Source of the DNA: Verrucomicrobiota bacterium
Lineage (GTDB): Bacteria > Verrucomicrobiota > Verrucomicrobiia > Verrucomicrobiales > Akkermansiaceae
Assembly (NCBI GenBank): GCA_009885905.1
Contig: VFJU01000082.1
Coordinates: forward strand, 1 to 12,547
DNA length: 12,547 bases
Direction of reading: 5' to 3'
The position numbers and the translations under genes are program-made. Positions 1 through 8,500 of the stretch are shown here, in pieces. The notes beneath the pieces were generated by a model. That model searched no databases. It was not told the origin of the DNA and saw nothing but the letters and a program-made list of their open reading frames with translations. Numbering within the stretch: position 1 is the stretch's first letter; each line of letters opens with the position of its first letter.

Positions 1-2747
1 CAAGCACGGCGACGACGCAGGAGGAACAAAGCGCCCAATCCACCAATAAGGGCAGCGCTTGTCTCCGGAACGGCCGTGTAACTGAGATAGATATCCTGTC
101 CGACTTGTTCCAAACCAAACGAAAAAGTTCCGCGAGTTGTATTAAATAGGTTGCCTGCGCTATCCGCCCAGTTCGCCGTCGAGAGGGAGAGATTTGAAAA
201 GTTTGTGGTGGTTCCAGCAACGTCGAACAGCAACCATCCATTACTTCCGGTGTGACTGGCGTTCCAGAAGGCATTGGACCAGGCCACGGCGCTACCACTC
301 GCGATAAATGACAAGTTCAGTGTGGTGGTTCCAGCGAAGTCGAGATTTCCATTTACCACAATCTGGTCAAAAAGTGCTGTGGGTGAGGCTTGTGTGGCGG
401 AATTTCCATTAAGCTCCCATTCCACACTTGCACCGGTCTGGTAGGCCACATTGTTGGAAAATGTTTGGATGCCAGGAGAATTACCTGGCGCGTGAATTCC
501 ACTGATGGTTGCCGAAGATCCGACCGTACCTGATCCACCCAGAGTCGCCCCTGCCGCAACGGTGAGCTGGCCGGTAGAAGTCGATCCATTGATAACTAAT
601 TTCCCTGCGTTCACCGATGTTTGGCCCGTGTAGGTGTTAGCCCCAGAGAGCGTCAAGCTACCCGATCCTGTTTTGATCAATCCACCCGACTGCACCGGTG
701 TTGGATCCGTGCTGAGCGTACTCACCACGGCGTTGGCAAACGTGACGTTGTTACTGTTGGTGTCGATTGTACCGTAGCTTCCTCCAGTGAGGGTAAATCT
801 ACTAGAAATGTCCGTGGTGATACCTGTGCCCCACTGCAAGGTCCCGTTACTAATCCGCACCGTGCCAGAACTTCCAAGTGCATTTGAGTTGGCGATGCTC
901 AGAATTCCTTGCGTGACCACTGTACCGCCCGTGTGGGTGTTAGAAGCGGATAGCGCCCAACTGCCGGTGCCATCTTTGTAGACTTGAGTCGTACCGCTGC
1001 CATTCGAAATGACACCTGCAAACTCGCCTGTACCAGCACTCGACCCGCCAAGAATGAAGTTTTTAATGCCTGTACCTGTCGCCGTCATTGCGCTTGTGTA
1101 TTTGATCACTCCGGTTCCTGCTTGGCTGACACCTCCATTTCCAGCACCTGCTAGATTAATCACCTTGGATGTCGTTTCACCGGCACCTGTGTATGCAAGG
1201 ATGTTGTTTGATCCTGCTACACCACTTCCGATTTGAATAGTCCCCGACTTACCGAGGCTACTGTTTGCACCGCTTGTGCCGATGACTCCAGCGGAGAGGA
1301 TGGTTGTTTTATCCACAATATTGCCATCGATCGTTACGCTACCTGTGAAAGAGTTGGCGGTATTTCCAAGCGAGAAATTACCACTGCCACTGCCATTTGC
1401 TCTCACGGATATTACAGAAGCTCCACCCGCTGTACCATCGGCGATCAAGCCATTGAAGTTAATCCCGATGCCGGCATTACCGGCGCTGCTAGAAAACGTT
1501 AGATTTTTCGTCCCTACCCCGGTTACTCCCAGAGCAGAATTGAACGTCGTGACTGCCCCGCCTTGCGCTACGATTGTCGCTCCACCCGTGGTCCCTGCCA
1601 GATTAATGATCTTGTCCGAGGTCTCCGCCACCGAACCCAGCAACCTGAGCGAACCAGTATCAGTGTTGTTACCGAAACTGACAGTTCCAACCTTTCCAAG
1701 GTAACTGGCAGCACCCGTATTTCCCACTGCAGAAACGATTACAGTGCCGTTTTTAATCACAACCGCTCCACTGAAGGCGTTCGTTGCATTACCGAGGGTT
1801 GCATTACCACCGCCACTTTTAGTTAGACTAATTACCCCGCCACTTACGCCAGTGCCATTGCCGATGGAGCCATTGAAAACAATGTTTCCACCACCACCGA
1901 GCGTGAACTCACGGTTAGAGGTACTGCTACCGGTGGTAAGGTTCGATGAAATAGTTAGCGTTTGAGACGAGCCACTCGCGCTGATGGTGGCACCGCCCGT
2001 AGACCCACCCATCTCGATGACCTTGTTGGTGGTCTCAGTGGTGCCTGTCCAACTGAGCGTGCCTGAGTTTCCACCGCCACCGACCGTGATGGTTCCGTTC
2101 GTCCCCAAGGCACTGTTCGAGCCCGTATTACCAATATTTGCTGCACTGATGGTGCCGTTAGCGACCGTCACTGCACCACTGAAACTATTCGCGGTGTTGC
2201 TGAGCACCAGTGTCGAAGTGCCGGTATTCTTGGTAAGCGTGCCCGCCCCGCTAATGACGCCCGATAGTGTTGCGACTTGGTTCGTTACCGAACTGACGGC
2301 GAGGTTGTTAGTTAGAACGATGTTATTGGCGATCGTTGGTTTCGACAAAGCCGCAGCCGTGCCGCTCAATAACAACGTTGGAGCAGTCACTCCATTACTC
2401 ACAAATTCTAGGGCGTTACCCTGAATCCTCAGCGTCGGAGTCGTGCTCGAGGCTGCCGCGACTGGTCCAACGTTGGTAAAGCTCAGAGAATTCAGCAGAA
2501 AATTCCCACTGATGTCGTTGTTCGATATCGTATTAATCCCTGGGGCTTGCGTGGCGGCAAATGATAACGTGGTGGTAGCCGCGCTGACGGGTGTCGCACT
2601 CCAGTTCGTGCTAGCGCTCCAGTCCGTGTTGGTGCTGGCTGAGTTACTGTAAGTGAAGGTGTCCGCGGATGCATTTAGGGAAAAAGCTGCGTAAATGGCA
2701 AGGAGTCCAAGTTTTTGAATCGAAGGGGCGTGGGGTTTTGCTTTCAT
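1..2747 (-). CDS. PEP-CTERM-anchored, autotransporter-type beta-strand repeat protein (3' end at window edge)
   Basis: One open frame runs from an ATG at 2747 to the left edge, about 915 codons without a stop. Residues 1-28 form a signal peptide (basic MKAKPH start, hydrophobic LGLLAIYAAF core, cleavage after NASA). The body is rich in Gly, Ser, Thr, Asn and Ala and carries repeats of the autotransporter-associated beta-strand type (for example GAGTLTK, GSGSLTLSGANTYTG), with anchors near residues 189, 325, 467, 605 and 706. The tail has VPET at 893-896, a hydrophobic stretch (GGLGALFLL) and RRRR at 911-914, matching a PEP-CTERM sorting signal with Thr in place of the usual second Pro. After Ala915 only the bases TG remain, so the next codon may be a TGA stop. 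There is no outer-membrane beta-barrel domain, so despite the repeats this is not a classical autotransporter. It is probably an exported surface or matrix protein; ligand unknown. An in-frame ATG at 2759, with AAGG about 9 nt upstream, is an alternative start. Seen: frame, signals, repeats. Inferred: surface location and role. Confidence 0.9.
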   Translation of the reverse strand, partial: MKAKPHAPSIQKLGLLAIYAAFSLNASADTFTYSNSASTNTDWSASTNWSATPVSAATTTLSFAATQAPGINTISNNDISGNFLLNSLSFTNVGPVAAASSTTPTLRIQGNALEFVSNGVTAPTLLLSGTAAALSKPTIANNIVLTNNLAVSSVTNQVATLSGVISGAGTLTKNTGTSTLVLSNTANSFSGAVTVANGTISAANIGNTGSNSALGTNGTITVGGGGNSGTLSWTGTTETTNKVIEMGGSTGGATISASGSSQTLTISSNLTTGSSTSNREFTLGGGGNIVFNGSIGNGTGVSGGVISLTKSGGGNATLGNATNAFSGAVVIKNGTVIVSAVGNTGAASYLGKVGTVSFGNNTDTGSLRLLGSVAETSDKIINLAGTTGGATIVAQGGAVTTFNSALGVTGVGTKNLTFSSSAGNAGIGINFNGLIADGTAGGASVISVRANGSGSGNFSLGNTANSFTGSVTIDGNIVDKTTILSAGVIGTSGANSSLGKSGTIQIGSGVAGSNNILAYTGAGETTSKVINLAGAGNGGVSQAGTGVIKYTSAMTATGTGIKNFILGGSSAGTGEFAGVISNGSGTTQVYKDGTGSWALSASNTHTGGTVVTQGILSIANSNALGSSGTVRISNGTLQWGTGITTDISSRFTLTGGSYGTIDTNSNNVTFANAVVSTLSTDPTPVQSGGLIKTGSGSLTLSGANTYTGQTSVNAGKLVINGSTSTGQLTVAAGATLGGSGTVGSSATISGIHAPGNSPGIQTFSNNVAYQTGASVEWELNGNSATQASPTALFDQIVVNGNLDFAGTTTLNLSFIASGSAVAWSNAFWNASHTGSNGWLLFDVAGTTTNFSNLSLSTANWADSAGNLFNTTRGTFSFGLEQVGQDIYLSYTAVPETSAALIGGLGALFLLRRRRA
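612..2330 (-). repeat. Five degenerate protein-level repeat units in the PEP-CTERM protein
   Basis: Units share an N-x-F/Y/H-[ST]-G anchor followed by a V-T-[VI]-like strand. The first three and, in part, the fourth go on with a G-[NT]-[ST]-G...LG...GT[IV] segment and then a K-[VI]-I-x-[LM]-x-G segment. Anchor codons lie at 2181, 1773, 1347, 933 and 630, giving spacings of 408, 426, 414 and 303 nt (136, 142, 138 and 101 codons). The first four units are thus near-equal in length and the last is short and closer to a plain NTYTG-type repeat. DNA identity between units is low, so this is an old or diversified duplication, not a recent tandem array. Confidence 0.75.
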
Positions 2748-2806
2748 CTGCCCATGCATAGACTCGAACCTTGCAATACGTCAATCAAATTTTCAAATTA
2801 AATCAG

Positions 2807-2819
2807 CAATGTAACATTG
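2807..2819. promoter_or_regulatory. 13-bp palindrome upstream of the repeat-protein gene
   Basis: CAATGT-A-ACATTG is a perfect inverted repeat with 6-bp arms around one base. It sits about 60 nt upstream of the repeat-protein start, in an A+T-rich 134-nt gap downstream of the LacI gene. The place and symmetry suit a dimeric regulator site. No convincing -35/-10 pair could be fixed beside it, and a palindrome of this length can occur by chance in A+T-rich DNA. Low confidence. Confidence 0.25.
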
Positions 2820-2881
2820 AATAACGCAATTCAAACCCATTTTATTTAAAAATATTCACCAAAACCTCCAGAAGTTTTATT

Positions 2882-3943
2882 TTAAACTGGAATCACTAGC
2901 TTTGGTGGAATCAGGAAGGTTAGCACCCCGGCGGGAAGGCTCACCGCGCGGTGAATCAAGCGCTCGACGGCGATGTTGATGATTTCACCAAATTCAAGAG
3001 AAATCAACTGGGGTGCGGGAGACAGATCCTCAACATAAAACGGCGTAGACCCCGCAACAATCATGCGAACCGCACCGGATGAAATGAGGCCGTGTCGCTC
3101 AAGAGCTTGGTGGATAGGACGCACCTGGGTTTCCAAAGTCACAAACAACCCCACCGGACCCGCGGTCGCTTGCACACGAAGCCGCTCCACCAGCGCCTCT
3201 GGTTTATCGATAACGGTTAGCGGCATTGGCCAGAACCGACCAATATCAGTATTTCCTGCAGCCATAATGTAGGCAGTTCCGGCCAATCCCTCGACCGCTA
3301 CTCGATCCAAAAATGCTCGCCCGCGCACCAGCAAAGCCTCAAGAAACGACTCTTGGTTTGACATCACCACAAATGACTTGCAGCCGGCGTCCTTAAGCGT
3401 GTGAAACGCAAGAGAACCGATCGCCACATCGTTGACGCTGACGTGGTCAACGCCAGAAACGGGGTGTCCTGGCGCAAAGAAATGCACCACCGGCACCAAG
3501 CCAGCGACCTTGTGAATGCAAGCACGAAGATAATCCGGTCTGCCGGAAACCATGATCAACGCGCCATCCACCTGCCGATTCTGCACGCAATGTGGTACCT
3601 GATCTGGCGAGTCCATTTGCTCCAAAATTAGATTCACTTGTCTCTTACGACAAGCGACTTGAATTCGGTCGATCACCAAAGCCATTGTTGGTTCCTGCAT
3701 TAAATTCCGGCTTCCGCCGATGATCACCAGCGCGATGGCGCCCACTCGCAATTGCGATGGATGAGAAATCCGCGGTCGAGGCCCAGGGCGAACGGCAGGA
3801 CGCACGTACCCCATACGATCCATCGTCTGTCGAACCGCGGCAACCGTCTTGGCGTCCACACTGGGGCTACCATTCACCACGCGGGATACCGTTGCCCGTG
3901 AAACTCCAGCCTCGCGGGCCACATCGTCGAGAGACATCTTCAT
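2882..3943 (-). CDS. LacI-family transcriptional regulator
   Basis: A 353-residue protein of normal LacI/GalR length. Residues 5-25 form the helix-turn-helix (LDDVAREAG, then VSRATVSRVVNG), followed by the third helix and the M-G-Y motif at 44-46. The hinge is Arg/Pro-rich (RPAVRPGPRPR) in place of the common N-x-x-A-R type. From about residue 68 on there is a periplasmic-binding-protein-like effector domain: VGAIALVIIGG strand, DGALIMVSG, HVSVNDVAIGSLAFHTLKDAG (the usual V-N/D-N...G...A...L...G pattern), and a Pro-to-Leu/Phe-Val-Thr strand ahead of the HQALERHGL helix. It should bind a sugar-related ligand and control the divergent carrier-glycosidase-esterase genes; ligand unknown. ATG at 3943 gives MKM; ATG at 3937 would give a protein two residues shorter. 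No Shine-Dalgarno sequence is visible for either. The repeat-protein gene lies 134 nt downstream on the same strand, so it could be partly co-transcribed. Family assignment is firm; target and ligand are inferred. Confidence 0.95.
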   Translation of the reverse strand: MKMSLDDVAREAGVSRATVSRVVNGSPSVDAKTVAAVRQTMDRMGYVRPAVRPGPRPRISHPSQLRVGAIALVIIGGSRNLMQEPTMALVIDRIQVACRKRQVNLILEQMDSPDQVPHCVQNRQVDGALIMVSGRPDYLRACIHKVAGLVPVVHFFAPGHPVSGVDHVSVNDVAIGSLAFHTLKDAGCKSFVVMSNQESFLEALLVRGRAFLDRVAVEGLAGTAYIMAAGNTDIGRFWPMPLTVIDKPEALVERLRVQATAGPVGLFVTLETQVRPIHQALERHGLISSGAVRMIVAGSTPFYVEDLSPAPQLISLEFGEIINIAVERLIHRAVSLPAGVLTFLIPPKLVIPV

Positions 3944-4068
3944 AAAAAAAGCTACATTGTTATATTTTCGGAATCAATAAAAAATGAATCGTTGACTTAT
4001 CATTGCCAATGATCCAAAAAGGTTGCCTGTCGTTCATTACATTAAGTGATTCAAATTATCAATTTCCA
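3944..4068. promoter_or_regulatory. Divergent promoter region between the regulator and the sugar operon
   Basis: A 125-nt A+T-rich gap between the LacI gene (minus) and the carrier gene (plus, using the ATG at 4069). On the plus strand TATCAT at 3998-4003 differs from the -10 consensus by one base; the upstream -35 is poor. On the minus strand a weak pair is readable (TTCATT, 18-nt spacer, TATAAC). The segment 4009-4068 is open in the carrier frame but A+T-rich at third codon positions, unlike the gene after 4069, so I treat it as untranslated leader. Promoter elements are low-confidence readings by eye. Confidence 0.4.
3999..4013. promoter_or_regulatory. Candidate operator: perfect 15-bp palindrome
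   Basis: ATCATTG-C-CAATGAT is a perfect inverted repeat with 7-bp arms around a single base. It overlaps the TATCAT -10-like hexamer and the expected transcription start of the sugar operon, where bound repressor would block initiation. It lacks the central CG step of most LacI/GalR operators, and its centre is one base, not an even number, so assignment to the adjacent LacI protein rests on position. It also covers an ATG at 4009 that could be the carrier start, in which case it would sit on the translation start. Confidence 0.5.
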
Positions 4069-5502
4069 ATGCCAGACCTGAGTTCCCAGAGGACCCCACC
4101 CACGACAACCGACAAAGGCGGTCCAATTTATAAAGTCGGAACCCTGATTTACACCCCGGGGGCTTTATTGACCGTGATGTTCTGGATGCTGCTGGGCGAT
4201 CTTTGCCTGCAAATTATGGAGCAGTTGCCGACCTCTCTCGTGCCACTCCAATTGCGCTGGGCGACGGCATCGGACACTTTGATCGGATTCATCGCGGGTA
4301 GCTTGCCAGCAGTTTTAGGAATCCTACTCAACCCGGTGATCGGAATTCAGAGTGACCGACACCGAGGCAAGCTAGGTCGGCGTCGACCGTTCTTACTTGC
4401 CAGTACCCCTCTCGTGATTGTGGCGCTCCTCGGTCTCGGACTCGCCACACCCATCGCAGAGATTCTCGGTAAATGGACCGGTGCACAGTCGTTAGCCGCT
4501 CTGAAAATCGGTTGGCTGGGTGGTTGCATGGCGGTCTTCGTGGTTGCCAACACCTACATCATGCAGGTCTATCAATTCCTGTTCGTCGATGTGATTCCGA
4601 AAGAAGTCATGGGGCGATTTGTCGGGTGTTACCGTGCCGTCGGCGCACTTGGAGCCTTTGTTTTTCACCGCTACATGTTCGGCCATGCCGAAACGCACAC
4701 CGCGTTGATTTATATCACGGCAGCGGTTCTTTACGGTGTCTCGTTTTTTCTAATGATCTGGAAAGTAAAAGAGGGCGAATATCCAGAGCCTACCCCTAAG
4801 CTCGGATTCTTGGAAACAACGAAGAGTTACTTCACCGAATGCTTCAGCAATTCCTTTTATTTAAAGACCTACTCACTGGCGTTTTGTTTTTGGTGCTCCA
4901 TCGTGCCGCTCTGGACGTTTCTGGTGTTTTTTGGCACCAAACCCGGGCAAGCTGCGGGGTATGCACCGACGCTAGGATTAAGCCTAACAGCCTTCGGTGA
5001 GGCGCGTGGATGGTGCTCTCTGGTGCAGGTACCAGTATTTTTTCTCGTGGGGCCTCTGGTCGATCGATTTCACCCGCTAAGGATTGGTATGTTAGGAATG
5101 TTACTCACCAGCCTAACTTTTTTTGCCAACTTTGCATTCGTCCACAACGAGAAGAGTTTCACCTTTTGGTTAATCACTAACTTTGTAGCACAAGCAATCT
5201 ACATGGGAGCTTACCTAGCAATCTTGCCGAGACTCTTACCGAGCGAAAAATATGGTCAGTTTTTCACGGCCAATCAAATCTTTGGATTTGCCGGAGTGGC
5301 GCTAGCACCTGTGTTGTGTGGTCGGTTGCTAGAATGGGTAAAGGACTATCGCTTTATTTATATTTGGTGCGGCTCCTTCACCCTGATCGGATTTTTCATG
5401 TGCATCCTCCTCTATCGCCACTGGTGCCGACTCGGTGGAGACACCTCTTTCCAACCACCTTCCGAGAAATTTCTTGGAAAAAATTCTTCCCGGAAAATAT
5501 AA
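4069..5502 (+). CDS. MFS sugar carrier, 12 TM (SLC45/GPH-like)
   Basis: A 477-residue inner-membrane carrier, likely a proton- or cation-coupled importer of a glycoside or oligosaccharide. About twelve hydrophobic segments are visible. The loop between TM2 and TM3 reads SDRHRGKLGRRRPFLL, the D-R-x-x-G-R-R-R-P-F signature seen in SLC45/sucrose-carrier-like MFS proteins. A charged central loop separates TM6 (FFLMIWKVKEGEYPEP) from TM7, and TM8 ends in VGPLVDRFHPLRIG, the equivalent loop of the second half. The N-terminus shows YKVGTLIYT before TM1, as I recall for bacterial relatives. I chose ATG 4069 because it leaves an N-terminus of about 20 residues before that motif, because the codons before it are A+T-rich at third positions, and because a palindrome and a -10-like hexamer lie just upstream. 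ATG 4009 and TTG 4003 are in-frame alternatives. It is first in the operon, with a 4-nt gap to the glycosidase. Substrate not predictable from sequence alone. Confidence 0.9.
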   Translation: MPDLSSQRTPPTTTDKGGPIYKVGTLIYTPGALLTVMFWMLLGDLCLQIMEQLPTSLVPLQLRWATASDTLIGFIAGSLPAVLGILLNPVIGIQSDRHRGKLGRRRPFLLASTPLVIVALLGLGLATPIAEILGKWTGAQSLAALKIGWLGGCMAVFVVANTYIMQVYQFLFVDVIPKEVMGRFVGCYRAVGALGAFVFHRYMFGHAETHTALIYITAAVLYGVSFFLMIWKVKEGEYPEPTPKLGFLETTKSYFTECFSNSFYLKTYSLAFCFWCSIVPLWTFLVFFGTKPGQAAGYAPTLGLSLTAFGEARGWCSLVQVPVFFLVGPLVDRFHPLRIGMLGMLLTSLTFFANFAFVHNEKSFTFWLITNFVAQAIYMGAYLAILPRLLPSEKYGQFFTANQIFGFAGVALAPVLCGRLLEWVKDYRFIYIWCGSFTLIGFFMCILLYRHWCRLGGDTSFQPPSEKFLGKNSSRKI

Positions 5503-5506
5503 TTTC

Positions 5507-8500
5507 ATGATCCAAAAATCATCCAATATCGACCAATTTGCAGCTATCGCCACGGAACTCGTTGCGCAAGGGCGTTCTGGCATGCAACTACCCGCCACGG
5601 TAGCGAGAAACACCACATTGCTTCCGCTCACACCCGGTCCAAGGAAATCTCCGCGCTTAAGTGCAGCAAAGATCACGACAAACGAGCAACTGCGCGATGC
5701 ACTCATGAAGTTGCGAACACAGATGCATCCGTTCTTGTTAGATCTCGCGCCTCCCCTTCCCTCGACTCGTGAAGTCTATAAAATGCAAAACTTCCAGTGG
5801 CGTATTGAGACGCCGGAAGATCGCGCGTGTTTTGCCAAGGTGCTAAATGGTGCTGGCGCATGGGACTCAGTCCAAATTCCTCACTACGGACCACCACTGG
5901 GTGTGGCCACCACCCTTTATCGTGCCGATTTCGATTTGGCAGAAAAAATGTTTTCACTCGATCGACAAGTCATCTGCCTAGACGCGGTCGACTACCGTTG
6001 CCAAGTCTATCTGAATGACGTTTGCCTAGGAACCCATGAAGGTTTTTTCGAGCCGTTTGAATTCGATGTTACCAACGTCGCTCGGCGACAAGGAAATATT
6101 CTGTTAGTGCGTGTTGAAAATGATTTTACCATGTTAGGTCAGGCATTCTCAGACGGAGACACGGACGGCGACAAAGTTTACGCCGCGACTGGGCTTGGCT
6201 ACGATGACCCAGAGGAAGGCTGGCACCACTGCCCACCTGGCATGGGGATCTGGCAAGGTGTCCGTTTTGAAGCACGTTCACGCTTGGCAATCACCGATCT
6301 CTATCTAAGACCCTTGCCATCACTCGACGCGGTCGAGGTTAATGTCGAGGTGCAAAACTCGGGATCAAATCCAAGCGAAGCAATCGCCCTTCTCGTTTCA
6401 ATCCATGGTCAAAATTTCCACTTACAAGTGCATCACGAGCATTTCCACAGCGCTAATGGCGAGTGGGTACGCGGCTTTGGTGACCTCGACCACGGCACTC
6501 CAGAATCCGAACCGTCATTGATGGGACCAGGCCGGAACTACCTATCTATCACCCTGCCAATTCCAGATGCCAAACTTTGGGATCTGGAAACGCCATGGCT
6601 CTATCAAGCTCAAGTCAAATTGGTCGATGCTGCAGGCGAAATGTTAGATGCAGCGCAACGGCAATTCGGTATGCGTCGCTTCGAACAAGACGAAAACTCG
6701 ACACCAAAAGGAAAATTTCGTCTAAATGGCCGAGAAATCTGCCTGCGTGGTGCCAACACCATGGGAAATCTTGACCTCTGCGTTTACCGTGGAGACACCG
6801 ACCAACTGCATGATGACATTCTGTTAGCCAAGCTCACCAATTTAAATTTCTTACGCCTCACGCAGCATCCCGTGCAGCGAGAGGTTTATGAAGCATGCGA
6901 TCGCTTGGGACTGATGTTACAAACTGATATGCCGTTGTTCGGCTCCATCCGGCGCAACCAATTTCTCGAATGCGTCCGACAAGCCGTCGCGATGGAGCGC
7001 CTCGTACGCTCGCACCCGAGCAACGTGCTCGTTTCTTTCATCAACGAGCCATTCCCTGCCGCCCGTGCCAAGCCTCACCGCTTTATGCAGCGAGACGATA
7101 TGGAACTGTTTTTTGAAATCGCCTCCAAGATGATCCACCGAGAAAATCCTGAGCGCGTCATCAAATGCGTGGACGGTGACTACGATCCACCAGTCCCAGA
7201 AGGCATGCAGGACAACCATTGTTACTGCGGTTGGTACATCGGTCACGGCATCGACCTCGGAAGCCTGCACCACGGCAAATGGATGCCGGTAAAGACTGGC
7301 TGGCATTTCGGCTGCGGTGAATTCGGATCAGAAGGTTTAGACTCGTTAGAGGTGATGCAGCAGTCGTACCCTAAGAACTGGTTGCCCAGTTCGTCCGATA
7401 TTGCGTGGAACCCCTCGGTGATCCCCAAAGCGCAGTCGATGAATTTTCACTTCCTCTGGTATCCAACTCCTAACAACCTTAATCAGTGGATCGAAGCTAG
7501 CCAACGTCATCAAGATTGGATCACGCGCCTCATGACGGAGGCCTTCCGCCGCCTGCCCGGTATGAATACCTTCGCCATTCACTTGTTCATCGACGCTTGG
7601 CCTGCAGGATGGATGAAGACGATTATGGACGTGAATCGTATCCCCAAAAAAGCATGGTTTACCTATCGTGACGCCCTAGCACCTCTTGCGCTATCGCTGC
7701 GTTCAGACCGGACCACAGGATTTTCAGGCGAGACGATTCAAGTTGAACTTTGGCTCGCCAACGATCTCGATGAGGTTCCAGCAGGCTACACACTTGATTA
7801 TGAAATCGTCCAAGATGGAAAGTCGTTAGCATCAGGAATATTTAATGCCAGTCCGGCCCGCTGCGCTCCAGTTCCTCAAGGGATAATTGAAATTCTTCTA
7901 CCAGAAATTTTAGATCGAACCAATATTACCGTGGCAGCAACACTGCTCGATTCTCAAGGTATTCCTGTGCACGACACCTCGTTAAATCTCGGAGTCTTCC
8001 CACGCTCGAAAGAATTTTTCGGCTCAGTTTACCTTGTCGGAGACTCAGACTCAGGAAAAGAATTGCTACGTTCGTTAGAAATCAAATCCGCTGTTACACT
8101 GAACGATGCCGACACGATCCTAATCACAGATTTTTCTCGTTACTTGATTTACCCAGACGAGATCAATAAAGCTGTCGCACAGGGAGCTACCGCTGTTCTG
8201 ATGCCACTTCCGTTAGGCACTCATCGTATTGGAAATTACAAAGTGAAAGTTCTTCCTGCGGGCATGGGGGCTCGCCATTTTGTTTCTCGCGATACCGGAC
8301 ATCCCATCGTCGAAAATTTCGAACCTGAGGACTTCAAGTTCTGGTACGATGAAGATTTCGGTCATGTCACGCCGATTCTTGATACTGTACTTGAGGCAAA
8401 AGATTGGGAGCCTATTTTGTTGAGCGGTGATGGAGGATGGGATCGCCCTTGGGCACCAGTTCCAGTGGCTGCCGAGCGGAACGAAGGGCGTGGTTGCTGG

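Noticed and set aside
621..2652. Several Pro/Val/Leu-rich open frames on the plus strand (for example 1276-1704 and 1984-2424)
   Set aside because: They are antisense shadows of the Gly/Thr/Ser-rich repeat gene on the minus strand, whose single ~915-codon frame with signal peptide and sorting tail explains the whole region.
2863..2894. Possible hairpin terminator at the LacI 3' end (CCAGAAGTTT / AAACTGG)
   Set aside because: The stem is short, A+T-rich and bulged, it overlaps the stop codon, and no clear T-run follows on the minus strand.
4473..4799. Open frame of 108 codons on the plus strand inside the carrier gene
   Set aside because: It lies entirely within the well-supported 12-TM carrier frame and its product has no recognisable features.
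5435..5506. Upstream in-frame ATG at 5435 as the GH2 start
   Set aside because: It would overlap the carrier gene by 68 nt and adds no domain or signal; ATG 5507, 4 nt after the carrier stop, is simpler.
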